From Streptomyces sp. NBC_00448 (GTDB taxonomy: Bacteria; Actinomycetota; Actinomycetes; Streptomycetales; Streptomycetaceae): a DNA stretch of 64,000 bases. Numbering within the stretch: position 1 is the stretch's first letter; each line of letters opens with the position of its first letter. Positions 1 to 8,453 of this stretch are shown here, piece after piece. The position numbers and the translations under genes were made by a program. The notes beneath the pieces are model-generated. The model saw nothing but the letters and a program-made list of their open reading frames with translations. It was not told the DNA's origin and did no database searches. The stretch is taken from positions 806,001 through 870,000 of the forward strand of contig NZ_CP107913.1 of the NCBI RefSeq assembly GCF_036014115.1, in the 5' to 3' direction.

Positions 1-414
1 CTCCAGTCGTACGACCGGCTGTCCCCGGGGTGTGCCGAGTCGGCGGGCGACGGCGGCGGGCGGCAGCACGCTGCCCGCAGCACGCAAGTGGTTGTCCACC
101 GTGCCCAGTTGGTGCAGGGTCTCGGCGAGCCCGGTCATCCGGCCCAGCGGATGCTCGACCTTGCGGCCCACCAGCACGGTGCCGACCCCGCGCCGGCGTT
201 GGACCAGTCCCTCGTCGGCCAGGATGCGCAACGCCTCGCGGACGGTGTTGCGCGAGACCCCGAAGTCCGCCACCAGAAGCCGCTCTTCGGGCAGGAGACC
301 GGTGGGGAACAGCCCCGCGGCGGCCTGCTGCCGCAGCACGTCGGCGACCTGCCGGGCTCTGTCGGCGCGAGCCGGAGTGCCCGGAGGGGAGCCGGTCCTG
401 GACACGGGGGGCAT
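1..414 (-). CDS. GntR/HutC-family transcriptional regulator (N-terminal part)
   Basis: Reading leftward from an ATG at 412-414, 138 codons stay open to the window edge, so the gene is cut by the edge and its C-terminus is missing. Residues about 17-85 form a GntR winged helix-turn-helix with the family signatures LLPEERLLVADFGVSR and NTVREALRILADEGLV, followed by the RRRGVGTVLV wing. The last visible stretch (GRMTGLAETLHQLG onward) matches the start of a UTRA effector domain, which places it in the HutC subfamily. Proteins of this type are cytoplasmic repressors released by a small ligand, often a sugar or amino acid. Its target is unknown. It is divergent from the secreted protein at 789. 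Upstream of the ATG there is only a weak ribosome binding site, so the exact start is uncertain. Confidence 0.85.
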   Translation of the reverse strand, partial: MPPVSRTGSPPGTPARADRARQVADVLRQQAAAGLFPTGLLPEERLLVADFGVSRNTVREALRILADEGLVQRRRGVGTVLVGRKVEHPLGRMTGLAETLHQLGTVDNHLRAAGSVLPPAAVARRLGTPRGQPVVRLE

Positions 415-788
415 CAAGGGCACCGCCTCTCTGTCGCTGCGCGCGGGCCCGGTCAGATCCCGGAATCCCCGTGCGGGAAACGCTCCCGCAGTGGTCCCAA
501 TCTAGGGTCCGCTGATGACGCCGATGTTACGCCACCTACTTTGACCTGCAGATATGCTCTCACCAGCGCAATCGGCGAGCCGCCCCCGAGCTCCGCCACC
601 CGGCGACCCCCAAGTCCCTTCGGCGCCCGATGTGTACGGCGTGGGGACGGACGGGCGACGTACGAAGTTCACCGCGGCGCCATCCCCCGGCGGCACAGTT
701 GCGCCGTTTGCACTCCGACCGGTCAACTCCCCTGCTGCGCGGGTCCTTTGGACCTGGCGTCGGTCCACCGTCGAAAGGCAGTCCGCCT
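415..788. other. Intergenic region between divergent genes, no clear feature
   Basis: About 370 bases separate the leftward GntR gene from the rightward secreted protein. Both promoters should lie here. I see no convincing inverted-repeat operator or -35/-10 pair; the open frames crossing it have biased, low-complexity composition typical of GC-rich shadows. A GAAAGG ribosome binding site at 773-778 belongs to the gene starting at 789. Confidence 0.5.
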
Positions 789-2885
789 GTGAACGGCAAA
801 GTCCCCCCACCCGTGCGCCGCGTGCCGGTTCGCGCCGGCCGCAGGACCGTGATCGGCAGCGTCGTCGCCGGCCTGATGACGCTCGGCGCCGTCACCGCCC
901 CGGTCGTCGCCCACGCGACGATCAGCGGCGCCGCCACCACCGCGTTCGGCACCGGCGACGTCGTGGTCTACCGCGTCGGTGACGGCGGCAGCTCCCTGAG
1001 CGACAAGGCCGCCCCGGTGTTCCTCGACGAGTACACCCCCGCCGGGGCGCTGGTGCGTTCCGTCGCGCTGCCCACCGCCGACAGCGGCAGCACGCACGAG
1101 CTGACCGCCTCGGGCACCGCCTCGTCGGAGGGACAGCTCACGCTCTCCGCCGACGGCCGCTACCTGCTGGCTCCCGGCTACCACAAGGCGGTCGGCGCCA
1201 GCGCCGTCGCCACCACCGACGACGTGACGATCGCCCGCGTCGGCGCCGACGGCACCGTGGACACCAGCACCATGCTCGACGAGTTCGCCGCCGACAACAA
1301 CGTCCGGGGCGCGGCCAGCACCGACGGCACGAGCATCTGGGTCTCCGGTGCCGCCGGCGGCATCGGCTACACCACCCTCGGCTCCGGCAGCTTCACCCAG
1401 CTCACGTCGAAGAACGTCCGCGCGGTGCAGATCGCCGGCGGCCGGCTGTACGCCTCCTCCGACAAGAACGGCACCGGCGTCTCCACCGTGGGCAGCGGCA
1501 CCCCGACCACCTCCGGGCAGACGCTGACCAACCTGCCCGGCAGCCCCGAGAGCAGCGGCGACCCCTACGGCTACGCGCTGCTCGACCTCTCCGGCGGCGC
1601 CGGCCCCGACACCCTGTACGCAGCGGACTCCAGCGCCGGGAAGATCAACAAGTTCAGCCTGGTCGGCGGTACTTGGAAGGCGGAGGGCAGCAGGAGCGTC
1701 TCCGGCGTCACCGGCCTGACCGGCTCGGTCAGCGGCGGGCAGGCCGTGCTGTACGCCACCGGCAGCGGCTCCTCGGGCACCGGCGGCACCCTCTCCACGG
1801 TGACCGACACCAGCGGCCCGGCCGCCGTCATGAACGGCTCCGTGACCACTTTGGCCACGGCTCCCGCCAAGGAGGCCTTCCGCGGCGTCGCCCTCGCTCC
1901 CGGCTCCGGCGGCACCACCACCCCGCCGACGACCCCGCCCACCACTCCCCCCAGCGACCCGGGCACGCCCGTGGCCTGGCCCGGCAGCAGCTCGGTCACC
2001 ACTGCCGACGGCTCGGGCGTCTTCGGCGAGGACCTCAGCGGCCTCTACCAGGAGGGCGGTGTGATGTGGGGGGCGCAGAACAGCGGCAAGCTGTGGCGTC
2101 TGCTCCCGGACGGCTCCGGCGGCTGGCAGCCCGACACGTCCGGCGGCTGGACCTCCGGCAAGAAGGTCCACTACCCCGGCGGTTCGGGCACCCCCGACGA
2201 CGAGGGTGTCACCCTGACCGGGTCCGGTTCGGCGGGCGGGGTCTACCTGGCGAGCGAGCGCGACGGCGACCACTCCGGCACCAGCCGGCTGTCGGTGCTG
2301 CGCTACGACGTCTCCGGTACGGGCAGCTCGCTGACCGCCACCAACGAGTGGAACCTCACCGCGGACCTGCCCTCCACCGGCGCCAACCTCGGCTTCGAGG
2401 GCATCACCTGGGTCCCCGACAGCTACCTGACCGGCGCCGGCTTCCAGGACTCCTCGACCGGCGCCGCCTACAACCCCGCCAACTACGGCTCCCACACCGG
2501 CGGCGTGTTCTTCGTGGGCGTCGAGGGCTCCGGCACGGTCTACGGCTACGTCCTCCAGGACTCCGGCGCGTTCACCCGCGTCGCCTCCTTCAGCAGCGGC
2601 ATGGACGGCGTGATGGAACTGCAGTGGGAGCCGCAGGCGTCGCGCCTGTGGGTCGTCTGCGACGACACCTGCGACGGCCAGCACCGCACCTTCACGATCG
2701 GCTCTTCGGGCACCTTCGCCCTCAGCGCCGTCTACAACCGCCCCACCGGCATGCCCGACTACAACAACGAGGGCTTCTCCCTGGCCGGCGCCGACGAGTG
2801 CGTGAGCGGCTCCAAGCCCGTGTACTGGGCCGACGACTCCGACGACGACGACCACGCGATCCGCGAGGGCAGCGTCACCTGCTGA
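789..2885 (+). CDS. Secreted two-part beta-propeller-like protein
   Basis: The frame opens earlier, but GTG at 789 is preceded by GAAAGG at a good distance and gives a Sec-type signal peptide: a basic stretch (RRVPVRAGRR), a hydrophobic core (IGSVVAGLMTLGAVTAPVVA) and an Ala-rich cleavage region. The mature protein of roughly 660 residues has two halves joined by a Thr/Pro linker (TTTPPTTPPTTPPSDP) near residues 375-392. Both halves are rich in short Gly/Ser beta-strand repeats and look like beta-propellers. The C-terminal half, with motifs such as GFEGITWVPDSYL, NNEGFSLAG and YWADDSDDDDHAIREG, resembles esterase-like or phytase-like propellers with acidic, calcium-binding loops. No enzyme activity can be assigned. 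It stands alone and ends in a strong shared terminator. Confidence 0.8.
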   Translation: MNGKVPPPVRRVPVRAGRRTVIGSVVAGLMTLGAVTAPVVAHATISGAATTAFGTGDVVVYRVGDGGSSLSDKAAPVFLDEYTPAGALVRSVALPTADSGSTHELTASGTASSEGQLTLSADGRYLLAPGYHKAVGASAVATTDDVTIARVGADGTVDTSTMLDEFAADNNVRGAASTDGTSIWVSGAAGGIGYTTLGSGSFTQLTSKNVRAVQIAGGRLYASSDKNGTGVSTVGSGTPTTSGQTLTNLPGSPESSGDPYGYALLDLSGGAGPDTLYAADSSAGKINKFSLVGGTWKAEGSRSVSGVTGLTGSVSGGQAVLYATGSGSSGTGGTLSTVTDTSGPAAVMNGSVTTLATAPAKEAFRGVALAPGSGGTTTPPTTPPTTPPSDPGTPVAWPGSSSVTTADGSGVFGEDLSGLYQEGGVMWGAQNSGKLWRLLPDGSGGWQPDTSGGWTSGKKVHYPGGSGTPDDEGVTLTGSGSAGGVYLASERDGDHSGTSRLSVLRYDVSGTGSSLTATNEWNLTADLPSTGANLGFEGITWVPDSYLTGAGFQDSSTGAAYNPANYGSHTGGVFFVGVEGSGTVYGYVLQDSGAFTRVASFSSGMDGVMELQWEPQASRLWVVCDDTCDGQHRTFTIGSSGTFALSAVYNRPTGMPDYNNEGFSLAGADECVSGSKPVYWADDSDDDDHAIREGSVTC

Positions 2886-2913
2886 CCGCGCCGCCCAGTT
2901 CCTCCGGCGAGGT

Positions 2914-2940
2914 GGCCCGGCAGCAGGGTGCTGCCGGGCC
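2914..2940. terminator. Bidirectional stem-loop terminator
   Basis: A perfect 12-bp stem (GGCCCGGCAGCA at 2914-2925, TGCTGCCGGGCC at 2929-2940) with a 3-base loop lies between the converging secreted-protein and cupin genes. It has no T-run, as is usual in actinomycetes. Confidence 0.8.
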
Positions 2941-2949
2941 GCACTGCGG

Positions 2950-3372
2950 TCAGGGGGTGTCGGTGCGCTTCTCCAGGCGGGTGCCGTGGCGGCGGGTGAT
3001 CGACATCAGGTCGCTGGGGGCGTCCAGTTCCAGCCGGTGCCAGCGTCCGCGGGGGACGATCACGGCGGTGCCCGCCGGCAACCGCACCATGTCCTCGGCG
3101 CCGCCGGGCCCGGTGGCGCGGAAGTAGACGCGGGCGCCGCCGGTCAGGCAGCACACCCCCTCCTCGGCCGACGGGTGCATCTCCCAGTGGTCGGCGTGGA
3201 CGTCGGCGTCGGTCTCCACGTGGAACGTCGCGACCTGCCAGGCATCGGAGTCGCTGCCGTCCATCCGCCGTTCGCCGGCCCGGACGTCGCCGTCGGGGTG
3301 GAAGGTCAGCGCCAAGGCGAACAGGTCGATGGCGTCGATGGAGGAGGGGGACGAGGTCGGGTTCGTCGTCAT
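2950..3372 (-). CDS. Small cupin-domain protein
   Basis: 140 residues starting at an ATG (3370-3372) that overlaps the stop codon of the upstream MFS gene as ATGA, so the two are translationally coupled. It has cupin motif 1 (VHADHWEMHPSAEEG, giving the His/His/Glu cluster) around residues 57-71 and cupin motif 2 (VIVPRGRWHRLEL) around 107-119, enough for one small beta-barrel that probably binds a metal. Short cupins of this kind act as isomerases, dioxygenases or ligand sensors. Its place behind an exporter suggests a role in handling the exported compound, but that is inference. Confidence 0.85.
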   Translation of the reverse strand: MTTNPTSSPSSIDAIDLFALALTFHPDGDVRAGERRMDGSDSDAWQVATFHVETDADVHADHWEMHPSAEEGVCCLTGGARVYFRATGPGGAEDMVRLPAGTAVIVPRGRWHRLELDAPSDLMSITRRHGTRLEKRTDTP

Positions 3373-4823
3373 GAGGGTGTTCCTTCCAGTCGGTTCTCTG
3401 CGGGGGTGGAGGGTCGCGGTCGGGCGGTTCCGGCTCCTGCTCCGCGGCGGGGCAGCGCGACGAACGCCACGACGGCCGCGAGCGCGAAGAGGGCTGCGGC
3501 GACGGTCAGGCTCAGGGCGTACCCGTCGTTGAGCGCCGCGGGGCCGGTGGCCGCGCCGGTGCGATGCGCGGCGACGGTGGCCAGCGCGGCCAGGCCGATG
3601 CAGCCGCCGAGTTGGCGGGAGCTGTTGAACAGGCCGGAGGCCATGCCGGCCTCGCGGGCGGCGACGCCGTTGGTCGCGGCGGTGGCGACCGGGGCCAGCA
3701 CGAGTCCGGTTCCGACGCTGGTCATCAGGGACGGGCCGAGCACGTCGGTGAGAAAACCTCCGTCGGGGCTGATGAACGCGAACCACACCAGGCCGGCGGC
3801 GGCGAGCAGGGCTCCGGGTACCAGGCACGCCCGGGGGGTGCGTGCCGCGGTGACGCGGGTCGCGACGAGGGTGCCCGCGATCAGGCCCGCGGAGAAGGGC
3901 AGGAACGCGGCGCCGGTCGCCGCGGGGCCCATGCCCAGCACCTGCTGCATGTACAGGGACACGAAGTAGAACGCCGCGAACTGCCCGGCCGCGGCGAGGA
4001 ACACCAGCGCGTTGGCACCGGCCACCCAGCGGCTGCGCAGCAGGCCGAGCCGCAACAGCGGTGCGGGGGAACGGGATTCGGCGTACCCGAAGGCGACCAG
4101 CAGCACGGCCGCGGCGGCGAGCATGGTCAACGTGACCGGCGAGCTCCACCCTTCGACGTCGGTGCGGAGGTCCGCGAACACCAGCAGCCCGACTCCGCCC
4201 GTGGCCAGGACGGCGCCGAGCACGTCCAACCGCTCGCGCCGGGCGGGGCGTTCCTCGGCGGGCACACCGGTGCGCACCAGGGCGAGCGCGATCGCCACGA
4301 TGGGCAGGTTGATCAGCATCACCCAGCGCCAGCCTGCGTACTCGGTCAGCAGCCCGCCCGCCAGCACACCCAGTGCTCCCCCGGCGGCGTTCACCGCGCT
4401 CCACACGCCGAGCGCGCGTACGCGCCCCGGGCCCTCGGTGAAGGTGGTCGTGAGCATCGCCAGCGCGGCCGGGGCGGCCGCGGCGGCTCCCAGGCCCTGC
4501 CCGGCGCGGGCGGCGATCAGCTGCCAGGGCGCCTGGGCCAGCCCGCCCGCCAGCGAGCACACCCCGAAGACGGCCAGGCCGAGCACGAACATCCGGCGCC
4601 GGCCGTACAGGTCGCAGGCGCGGCCTCCGAGCAACAGGAATCCGCCGAGCGCGAGCGCGTAGGCCTGCACGACCCACGACAGTCCGAGCGGCGTGAATCC
4701 CAGGGCGGTGCGGATCGCGGGCAGGGCGACGTTGACCACCGACATGTCCAGGGCGATGGCGAACTGGGCGACGGCCGCGGCCGCCAGCACCACTCCGGGC
4801 CGCCCCCGTGAGTTTTTATACAT
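3369..4823 (-). CDS. MFS multidrug exporter, DHA2 (14-TM) family
   Basis: 484 residues with about 14 hydrophobic segments, the usual size of DHA2 (EmrB/QacA-like) proton-coupled exporters in the cytoplasmic membrane. The motif ALDMSVVNVALPAIRTALGF in the first helix is the family signature and GRACDLYGRRRMFVLG is the loop 2-3 motif A. The ATG at 4821-4823 sits inside an 8-bp palindrome TACATGTA (4819-4826); a GGGAGG lies somewhat far upstream (13 bases). It is divergent from a TetR regulator 57 bases away, which is the classical arrangement for a drug-inducible pump, and it is coupled to the cupin gene downstream. The substrate is unknown. Confidence 0.9.
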   Translation of the reverse strand: MYKNSRGRPGVVLAAAAVAQFAIALDMSVVNVALPAIRTALGFTPLGLSWVVQAYALALGGFLLLGGRACDLYGRRRMFVLGLAVFGVCSLAGGLAQAPWQLIAARAGQGLGAAAAAPAALAMLTTTFTEGPGRVRALGVWSAVNAAGGALGVLAGGLLTEYAGWRWVMLINLPIVAIALALVRTGVPAEERPARRERLDVLGAVLATGGVGLLVFADLRTDVEGWSSPVTLTMLAAAAVLLVAFGYAESRSPAPLLRLGLLRSRWVAGANALVFLAAAGQFAAFYFVSLYMQQVLGMGPAATGAAFLPFSAGLIAGTLVATRVTAARTPRACLVPGALLAAAGLVWFAFISPDGGFLTDVLGPSLMTSVGTGLVLAPVATAATNGVAAREAGMASGLFNSSRQLGGCIGLAALATVAAHRTGAATGPAALNDGYALSLTVAAALFALAAVVAFVALPRRGAGAGTARPRPSTPAENRLEGTPS

Positions 4824-4880
4824 GTAAGGAAACTAGCCTCCCGAGGGTGCTTCTGTCGATGTCCGGGGGATGATGGGGTC

Positions 4881-5549
4881 ATGCCGCAGCCGTCCGCACC
4901 GCGCAGAGCCCCTGGCCGACCTCCCCGTATCTCCCGCGAGGAGGTCATCGAAGCGGCCCGCCGGATCGTCGCCGAGGAAGGCGTGGACCGGCTGACCATG
5001 CGGCGGCTGGCCACGGAGATCGGCAGCACGCCGATGGCGCTCTACCACCACGTCCGCAACAAGGAGGAACTGCTCGTCCTGCTGCTGGACGACTACACCG
5101 AGCGGACGCTGCGCCGCCCCGAACTGCCCGCCGAGCCCCGCGAGCGGATCGTCGTCGCCGCCTCCACGATCCACGAGGCGCTCGCCGCCTGCCCCTGGAT
5201 CGTGGAGGTGCTGACCGCCGACGACCTGATGTCCACCGCCGCGCTGTGGTTCGTCGAGCAGATCGTCGACGGCCTGGTCGTATGCGGCCTCTCCCCCGAG
5301 CGGGCCGTGCAGGGGTACCGCGCGATCTGGTACTACACCGCCGGCGAGATCGTGGTCCGGACGTCGGCGGCCCGGCGGCGCACCGGCGACGACCGCCCCA
5401 CCTACCGGGAGCAGGTCTTCGCCGCTCTGGACCCGGGCGACCTGCCCCGCCTGGCGCAGGTCGCGGACCGCTGGGCGCCGCTGACCGCCGAGGACACCTA
5501 CCGGGACGGGCTCCGGGCCCTGGTGGACGGTCTTCTGACGCCGCGTTGA
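4881..5549 (+). CDS. TetR-family regulator of the divergent MFS pump
   Basis: 222 residues. A basic N-terminus (APGRPPRISREEV) leads into a TetR DNA-binding domain at about residues 14-62 with the recognition region MRRLATEIGSTPMALYHHVRNKEEL. The C-terminal part (about 80-215) matches the helical ligand/dimer domain of the TetR_C class seen in tetracycline-repressor-like proteins. It is transcribed divergently from the MFS exporter with only 57 bases between starts, so it most likely represses the exporter and itself until a ligand binds. The TACATGTA palindrome over the exporter start is one possible operator core. Confidence 0.9.
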   Translation: MPQPSAPRRAPGRPPRISREEVIEAARRIVAEEGVDRLTMRRLATEIGSTPMALYHHVRNKEELLVLLLDDYTERTLRRPELPAEPRERIVVAASTIHEALAACPWIVEVLTADDLMSTAALWFVEQIVDGLVVCGLSPERAVQGYRAIWYYTAGEIVVRTSAARRRTGDDRPTYREQVFAALDPGDLPRLAQVADRWAPLTAEDTYRDGLRALVDGLLTPR

Positions 5550-5846
5550 CTCCTCGCCGCCCGCGCTGCCCGGGCCGGGGGCGCGGGCGGCGCGCATCCC
5601 CTGCCCGGTGGGGGCACGGACGGTACCCGCGCGAACGTACGGGCGTGCCCTTCCGCTTCTTGCCGCGCGCCGTCGACCCCGTCTAGACAGGGAACAGGCT
5701 CGACGGAGAGCCGGCTGGGCCCGGGTGAGCGACTCGACAGGGAGCCGGCCGGACGCGCGGGCCGGCCGGACGCGGGAGCCGGCTCGACGAGCAACCCGCG
5801 GGTCGGACGACCGGCTCGCGGCGTGCAGCACCGAAGGAGTGAGTAC
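5550..5846 (+). other. Intergenic leader with degenerate GAGCCGGC repeats
   Basis: About 300 bases before the DUF4157 gene. Between about 5695 and 5795 there are several imperfect copies of a CTCGAC-GGAGCCGGC element in direct order, plus GGCCGGCCGGACGCG repeats. These may be replication-slippage repeats or binding sites; no clear -35/-10 pair is seen. Confidence 0.4.
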
Positions 5847-7388
5847 GTGCAGGAGCGGAAGCAGGATGTGAGCGCTGCGCAGCGGCCGGGAACGGTGCCG
5901 CGCAAGCCCGCCGCACTGCCGCGTACCGAGGGGCTCGGGCCGGCGGCCGCTTCCGCCACGCAGGCGCCGGGCGGGCACTCACCGGCGTCGGTCATCGCGT
6001 TGCAGCGTTCGGTCGGCAACGCCACGGTCGCCCACCTGCTGGAGACGCAGCGCCACGTCCACGGGGCGTCCTGCGGCCATCAGCAGACCGCGCCGGAAGA
6101 GGGCCCGGTGCAGCGCCGGACGGCCGCGCATGACGTGCTGGGCCGTCCCGGCCGGCCGCTGCCCGAGCCGGAACTGCACGACATGCAGGCGCGGTTCGGC
6201 GGCGCCGACTTCAGCGACGTCCGCATCCACAACGACGCGGCCGCGAAGAAGTCGGCGCAGGAGATCGGCGCCCGCGCCTACACCTCCGGCAGCCACATCG
6301 TGATCGGCGAGGGCGGCGGCGACCGCCACACGCTCGCCCACGAACTCACCCACGTCCTCCAGCAGCGGCGGGGCCCCGTCGCGGGCACGGACAACGGCAA
6401 CGGGATGAAGATCTCCGACCCGTCCGACCGCTTCGAGGTCGCCGCGGAGGAGAACGCCCGGCGGGTCATGTCCGGGAGTGCCCCCGCCACCGGGCGGACG
6501 GCCCAGCGGGCGGTGGACGACGCGGTGGACGGCACCGTGACCGATACGGCGGCCGGCGCGGGGCCCGCGCACGCCGTGCAGCGCCGCAAGCCGTCGGCAG
6601 ACGCTCCCAAGGACCACTACGCGGCCAAGGCGCAGGACCACCCCGAGTGGGCCGTGTTCCAGAAGATGATGAAGGCCGGCGGGTTCCCGGCGGACGTGAT
6701 CGAGAGCGCCTGGCAACTGCTGCTGGGCGGGATCGCCGAGCAGGCGGTCCTGAACCAGAAGTCCTCGGACCCGTCGATCGACTCCGCGGAGCGGCGCAAG
6801 ATCCGGGCCTCGAACACCTGGTTCCGCGAGCTCGTCAACCTCGTCGGCGAGCATCTGCGGATCACCACCCCGACGTTGGCGCTCTGGTCGGGCGGCTTCG
6901 ACGTGAGCGTCTACGCCCACGGCAAGGGCCACACCTCGCTGGAGTTCACCCGGCTCGGCAAGGTCGTCGACCAGTTGGAGCTGCACGCCGACTGGAAGCT
7001 CCAGGCGCCTTTGTGGAACGTCCTGTCCACCGCGTTCGTCGAGCGCGCGACGGGCCCGGTGCACGTGTTCCTGCGGGCGTACAACCCCGACAGCGTCCTG
7101 ATCGCGCAGGAGATCCCCCAACTGCGCATGATCCAGCAGCTCAACCCCGCCGTGACCCTCATGTGGCACCCGCTCTACACCACGCCCGACGGGAAGATCA
7201 AGGAGATCTCCGAGCGCCTGGAGCTCACCGACAACGCGGAGTACAAGAGCCGCGACAAGTGCGTCGCCGTGATGTACCACTACCTGCTGCGGTTCCACGA
7301 CGAGAGCAACAGCAAGGCGTCGATGGCGCACAAGGAGATGAACGAACTCCTCGCGCAGAACGTCAACCCGAAGGCGACGACGGCCTGA
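5847..7388 (+). CDS. DUF4157 (eCIS-type) protein with C-terminal ADP-ribosyl-cyclase-like NAD-consuming domain
   Basis: 513 residues from GTG 5847, chosen because GAAGGAG (5833-5839) sits seven bases upstream. Residues about 45-65 carry the ALQRSVGNATV signature seen at the head of DUF4157 proteins. Residues about 95-180 are the DUF4157 domain, ending in a zinc-protease HELTH motif (H165, E166, H169). A variable linker follows to about 250. The C-terminal domain (about 260-500) matches the ADP-ribosyl cyclase/CD38 fold residue by residue: W347 in LWSGG (CD38 W125), E366 in TSLEFTRLG (CD38 E146 in TLEDTLLG), W390 in LWNVLSTAFVERATGPVHVFL (CD38 W189 in VFWKTVSRRFAEAA) and E422 in QEIPQL (CD38 E226). 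DUF4157 proteins are known as cargo or associates of extracellular contractile injection systems, so this is a candidate NAD-hydrolysing effector. No eCIS structural gene or obvious immunity gene is in the window. Confidence 0.85.
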   Translation: MQERKQDVSAAQRPGTVPRKPAALPRTEGLGPAAASATQAPGGHSPASVIALQRSVGNATVAHLLETQRHVHGASCGHQQTAPEEGPVQRRTAAHDVLGRPGRPLPEPELHDMQARFGGADFSDVRIHNDAAAKKSAQEIGARAYTSGSHIVIGEGGGDRHTLAHELTHVLQQRRGPVAGTDNGNGMKISDPSDRFEVAAEENARRVMSGSAPATGRTAQRAVDDAVDGTVTDTAAGAGPAHAVQRRKPSADAPKDHYAAKAQDHPEWAVFQKMMKAGGFPADVIESAWQLLLGGIAEQAVLNQKSSDPSIDSAERRKIRASNTWFRELVNLVGEHLRITTPTLALWSGGFDVSVYAHGKGHTSLEFTRLGKVVDQLELHADWKLQAPLWNVLSTAFVERATGPVHVFLRAYNPDSVLIAQEIPQLRMIQQLNPAVTLMWHPLYTTPDGKIKEISERLELTDNAEYKSRDKCVAVMYHYLLRFHDESNSKASMAHKEMNELLAQNVNPKATTA

Positions 7389-7411
7389 CGGAGTCCGCCG
7401 CCCTCGCCGGT

Positions 7412-7439
7412 CCCCGGTCCGGTCACGCCGCGACCGGGG
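7412..7439 (+). terminator. Stem-loop terminator after the DUF4157 gene
   Basis: CCCCGGTC (7412-7419) and GACCGGGG (7432-7439) form an 8-bp perfect stem with a 12-base loop just 24 bases past the stop codon. Confidence 0.6.
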
Positions 7440-7570
7440 CCCTTCCGGGGGCTTCCCCGGCGGCTACGCCCCGGCCCCGACAGGCGCACCGCCATGTCCG
7501 TCCCGGGCCCTGGCTCGCTGGTGTGCACGGCGAGTTCGTCGGCGAGCGTGTGCAGGAAGGCGCCGCGGCG

Positions 7571-7700
7571 GCAGCCACGGTGAGATCGTCGCGGACCGTG
7601 ACCGAGATCGGGTGCTCTTCACCCAGCGCCCGTCCGCAGCCGGTGAGGTCTTCTCGCACAGCGCGACGGCCTGCCTGAGATCCGCAGTCGTCAGCCCCGC
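7571..7700 (-). pseudogene. Remnant of a tetratricopeptide-repeat (TPR) regulator
   Basis: Read on the minus strand, about 7571-7650 encodes LTGCGRALGEEHPISVTVRDD, which fits the kinesin-light-chain-type TPR consensus (RVLGEDHPDTLTSRNNLA). Immediately upstream in another frame, LRQAVALCEK fits the preceding helix of the same repeat. The two pieces are in different frames and there are no start or remaining repeats, so this looks like a frameshifted leftover of one repeat of an actinomycete TPR regulator. The rest of the 400-base gap (7440-7787) shows nothing else I recognise. Identification rests on about 30 residues. Confidence 0.4.
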
Positions 7701-7787
7701 TTCGGCCTGCGGGCTGGGATGCCCCGGCCCTACGGAACCGCCGACTCTCCGACAGCAACTCCCGACTGCTTCAGGCGATCCCGTCGG

Positions 7788-8426
7788 TCAGCGTGGAGCG
7801 TAGGCGCGCAGGAAGATGCGTACGCCGCCGGTCACCAACTGGTCGATCTCGGAGTCGTCAAGCCGTACGGCCCCGTACCAGGAACGGTGGTTGACGCGCC
7901 CGGTGACCAGCAGGCCCAAGAACTCGGCGGCCTCGTCCGGGTCGGGGATGTCGAGGAGGCCCTGTTTGCCGAGTTCGGCCAGGCGTGCGGCCAGGGCGCG
8001 CTGGACGGGGCGGTCCTCAGGTGACGGCCGCAGCAGCGCCGGGAAGTGGGGCGCCTCTGCGATCATCAGCCGTAGGACCGCGGCGCGTTCGGCGGAGCGG
8101 GCGACCTCGGTCCCGAATGCCCGGCCGAAGTCGGTGAGCGCGGTCTCCAGATCCGCCTTCCGCGTGACGGGCCCCAGGGTCCGGTCCAGCAGTTCCTGGA
8201 AGGACGCGGCCTGCGTGGCTTGGGTCTCCTCCACAGCGGACAGGAACAGCCGCTCCTTGTCACCGTAGTAGTCATAAATGGTGCGTTTGGATACGCCCGC
8301 CGTCTGAGCGATGGCGTCGACGCTGGCGCGCGCGTAGCCCTCGCATACGAAGATCTCGAGTGCCGCTCGCACGATGGCGGCGCGCTTGGCGGGCGACCCC
8401 TGACGGAGGGTCGATGTGTCGGGCAC
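7788..8426 (-). CDS. TetR-family regulator of the divergent MFS gene
   Basis: 212 residues. The N-terminal domain (about 12-60) has IVRAALEIFVCEGYARASVDAI followed by the helix-turn-helix AQTAGVSKRTIYDYYGDKERL, typical of AcrR/AefR-like TetR regulators. The C-terminal helical domain (about 80-205) should bind a hydrophobic ligand and dimerise. The gene is divergent from an exporter, and the 79 bases between them hold two near-perfect 15-bp palindromes, almost certainly its operators. It likely represses both genes. Confidence 0.92.
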   Translation of the reverse strand: MPDTSTLRQGSPAKRAAIVRAALEIFVCEGYARASVDAIAQTAGVSKRTIYDYYGDKERLFLSAVEETQATQAASFQELLDRTLGPVTRKADLETALTDFGRAFGTEVARSAERAAVLRLMIAEAPHFPALLRPSPEDRPVQRALAARLAELGKQGLLDIPDPDEAAEFLGLLVTGRVNHRSWYGAVRLDDSEIDQLVTGGVRIFLRAYAPR

Positions 8427-8453
8427 GGACGGCTTCCTTCCCTCACGGCTATT

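Noticed and set aside
723..2855. 710-codon open frame antisense to the secreted propeller gene
   Set aside because: Low-complexity Gly/Ala/Val/Arg composition typical of antisense frames in GC-rich coding DNA; the sense frame has a signal peptide and domain structure.
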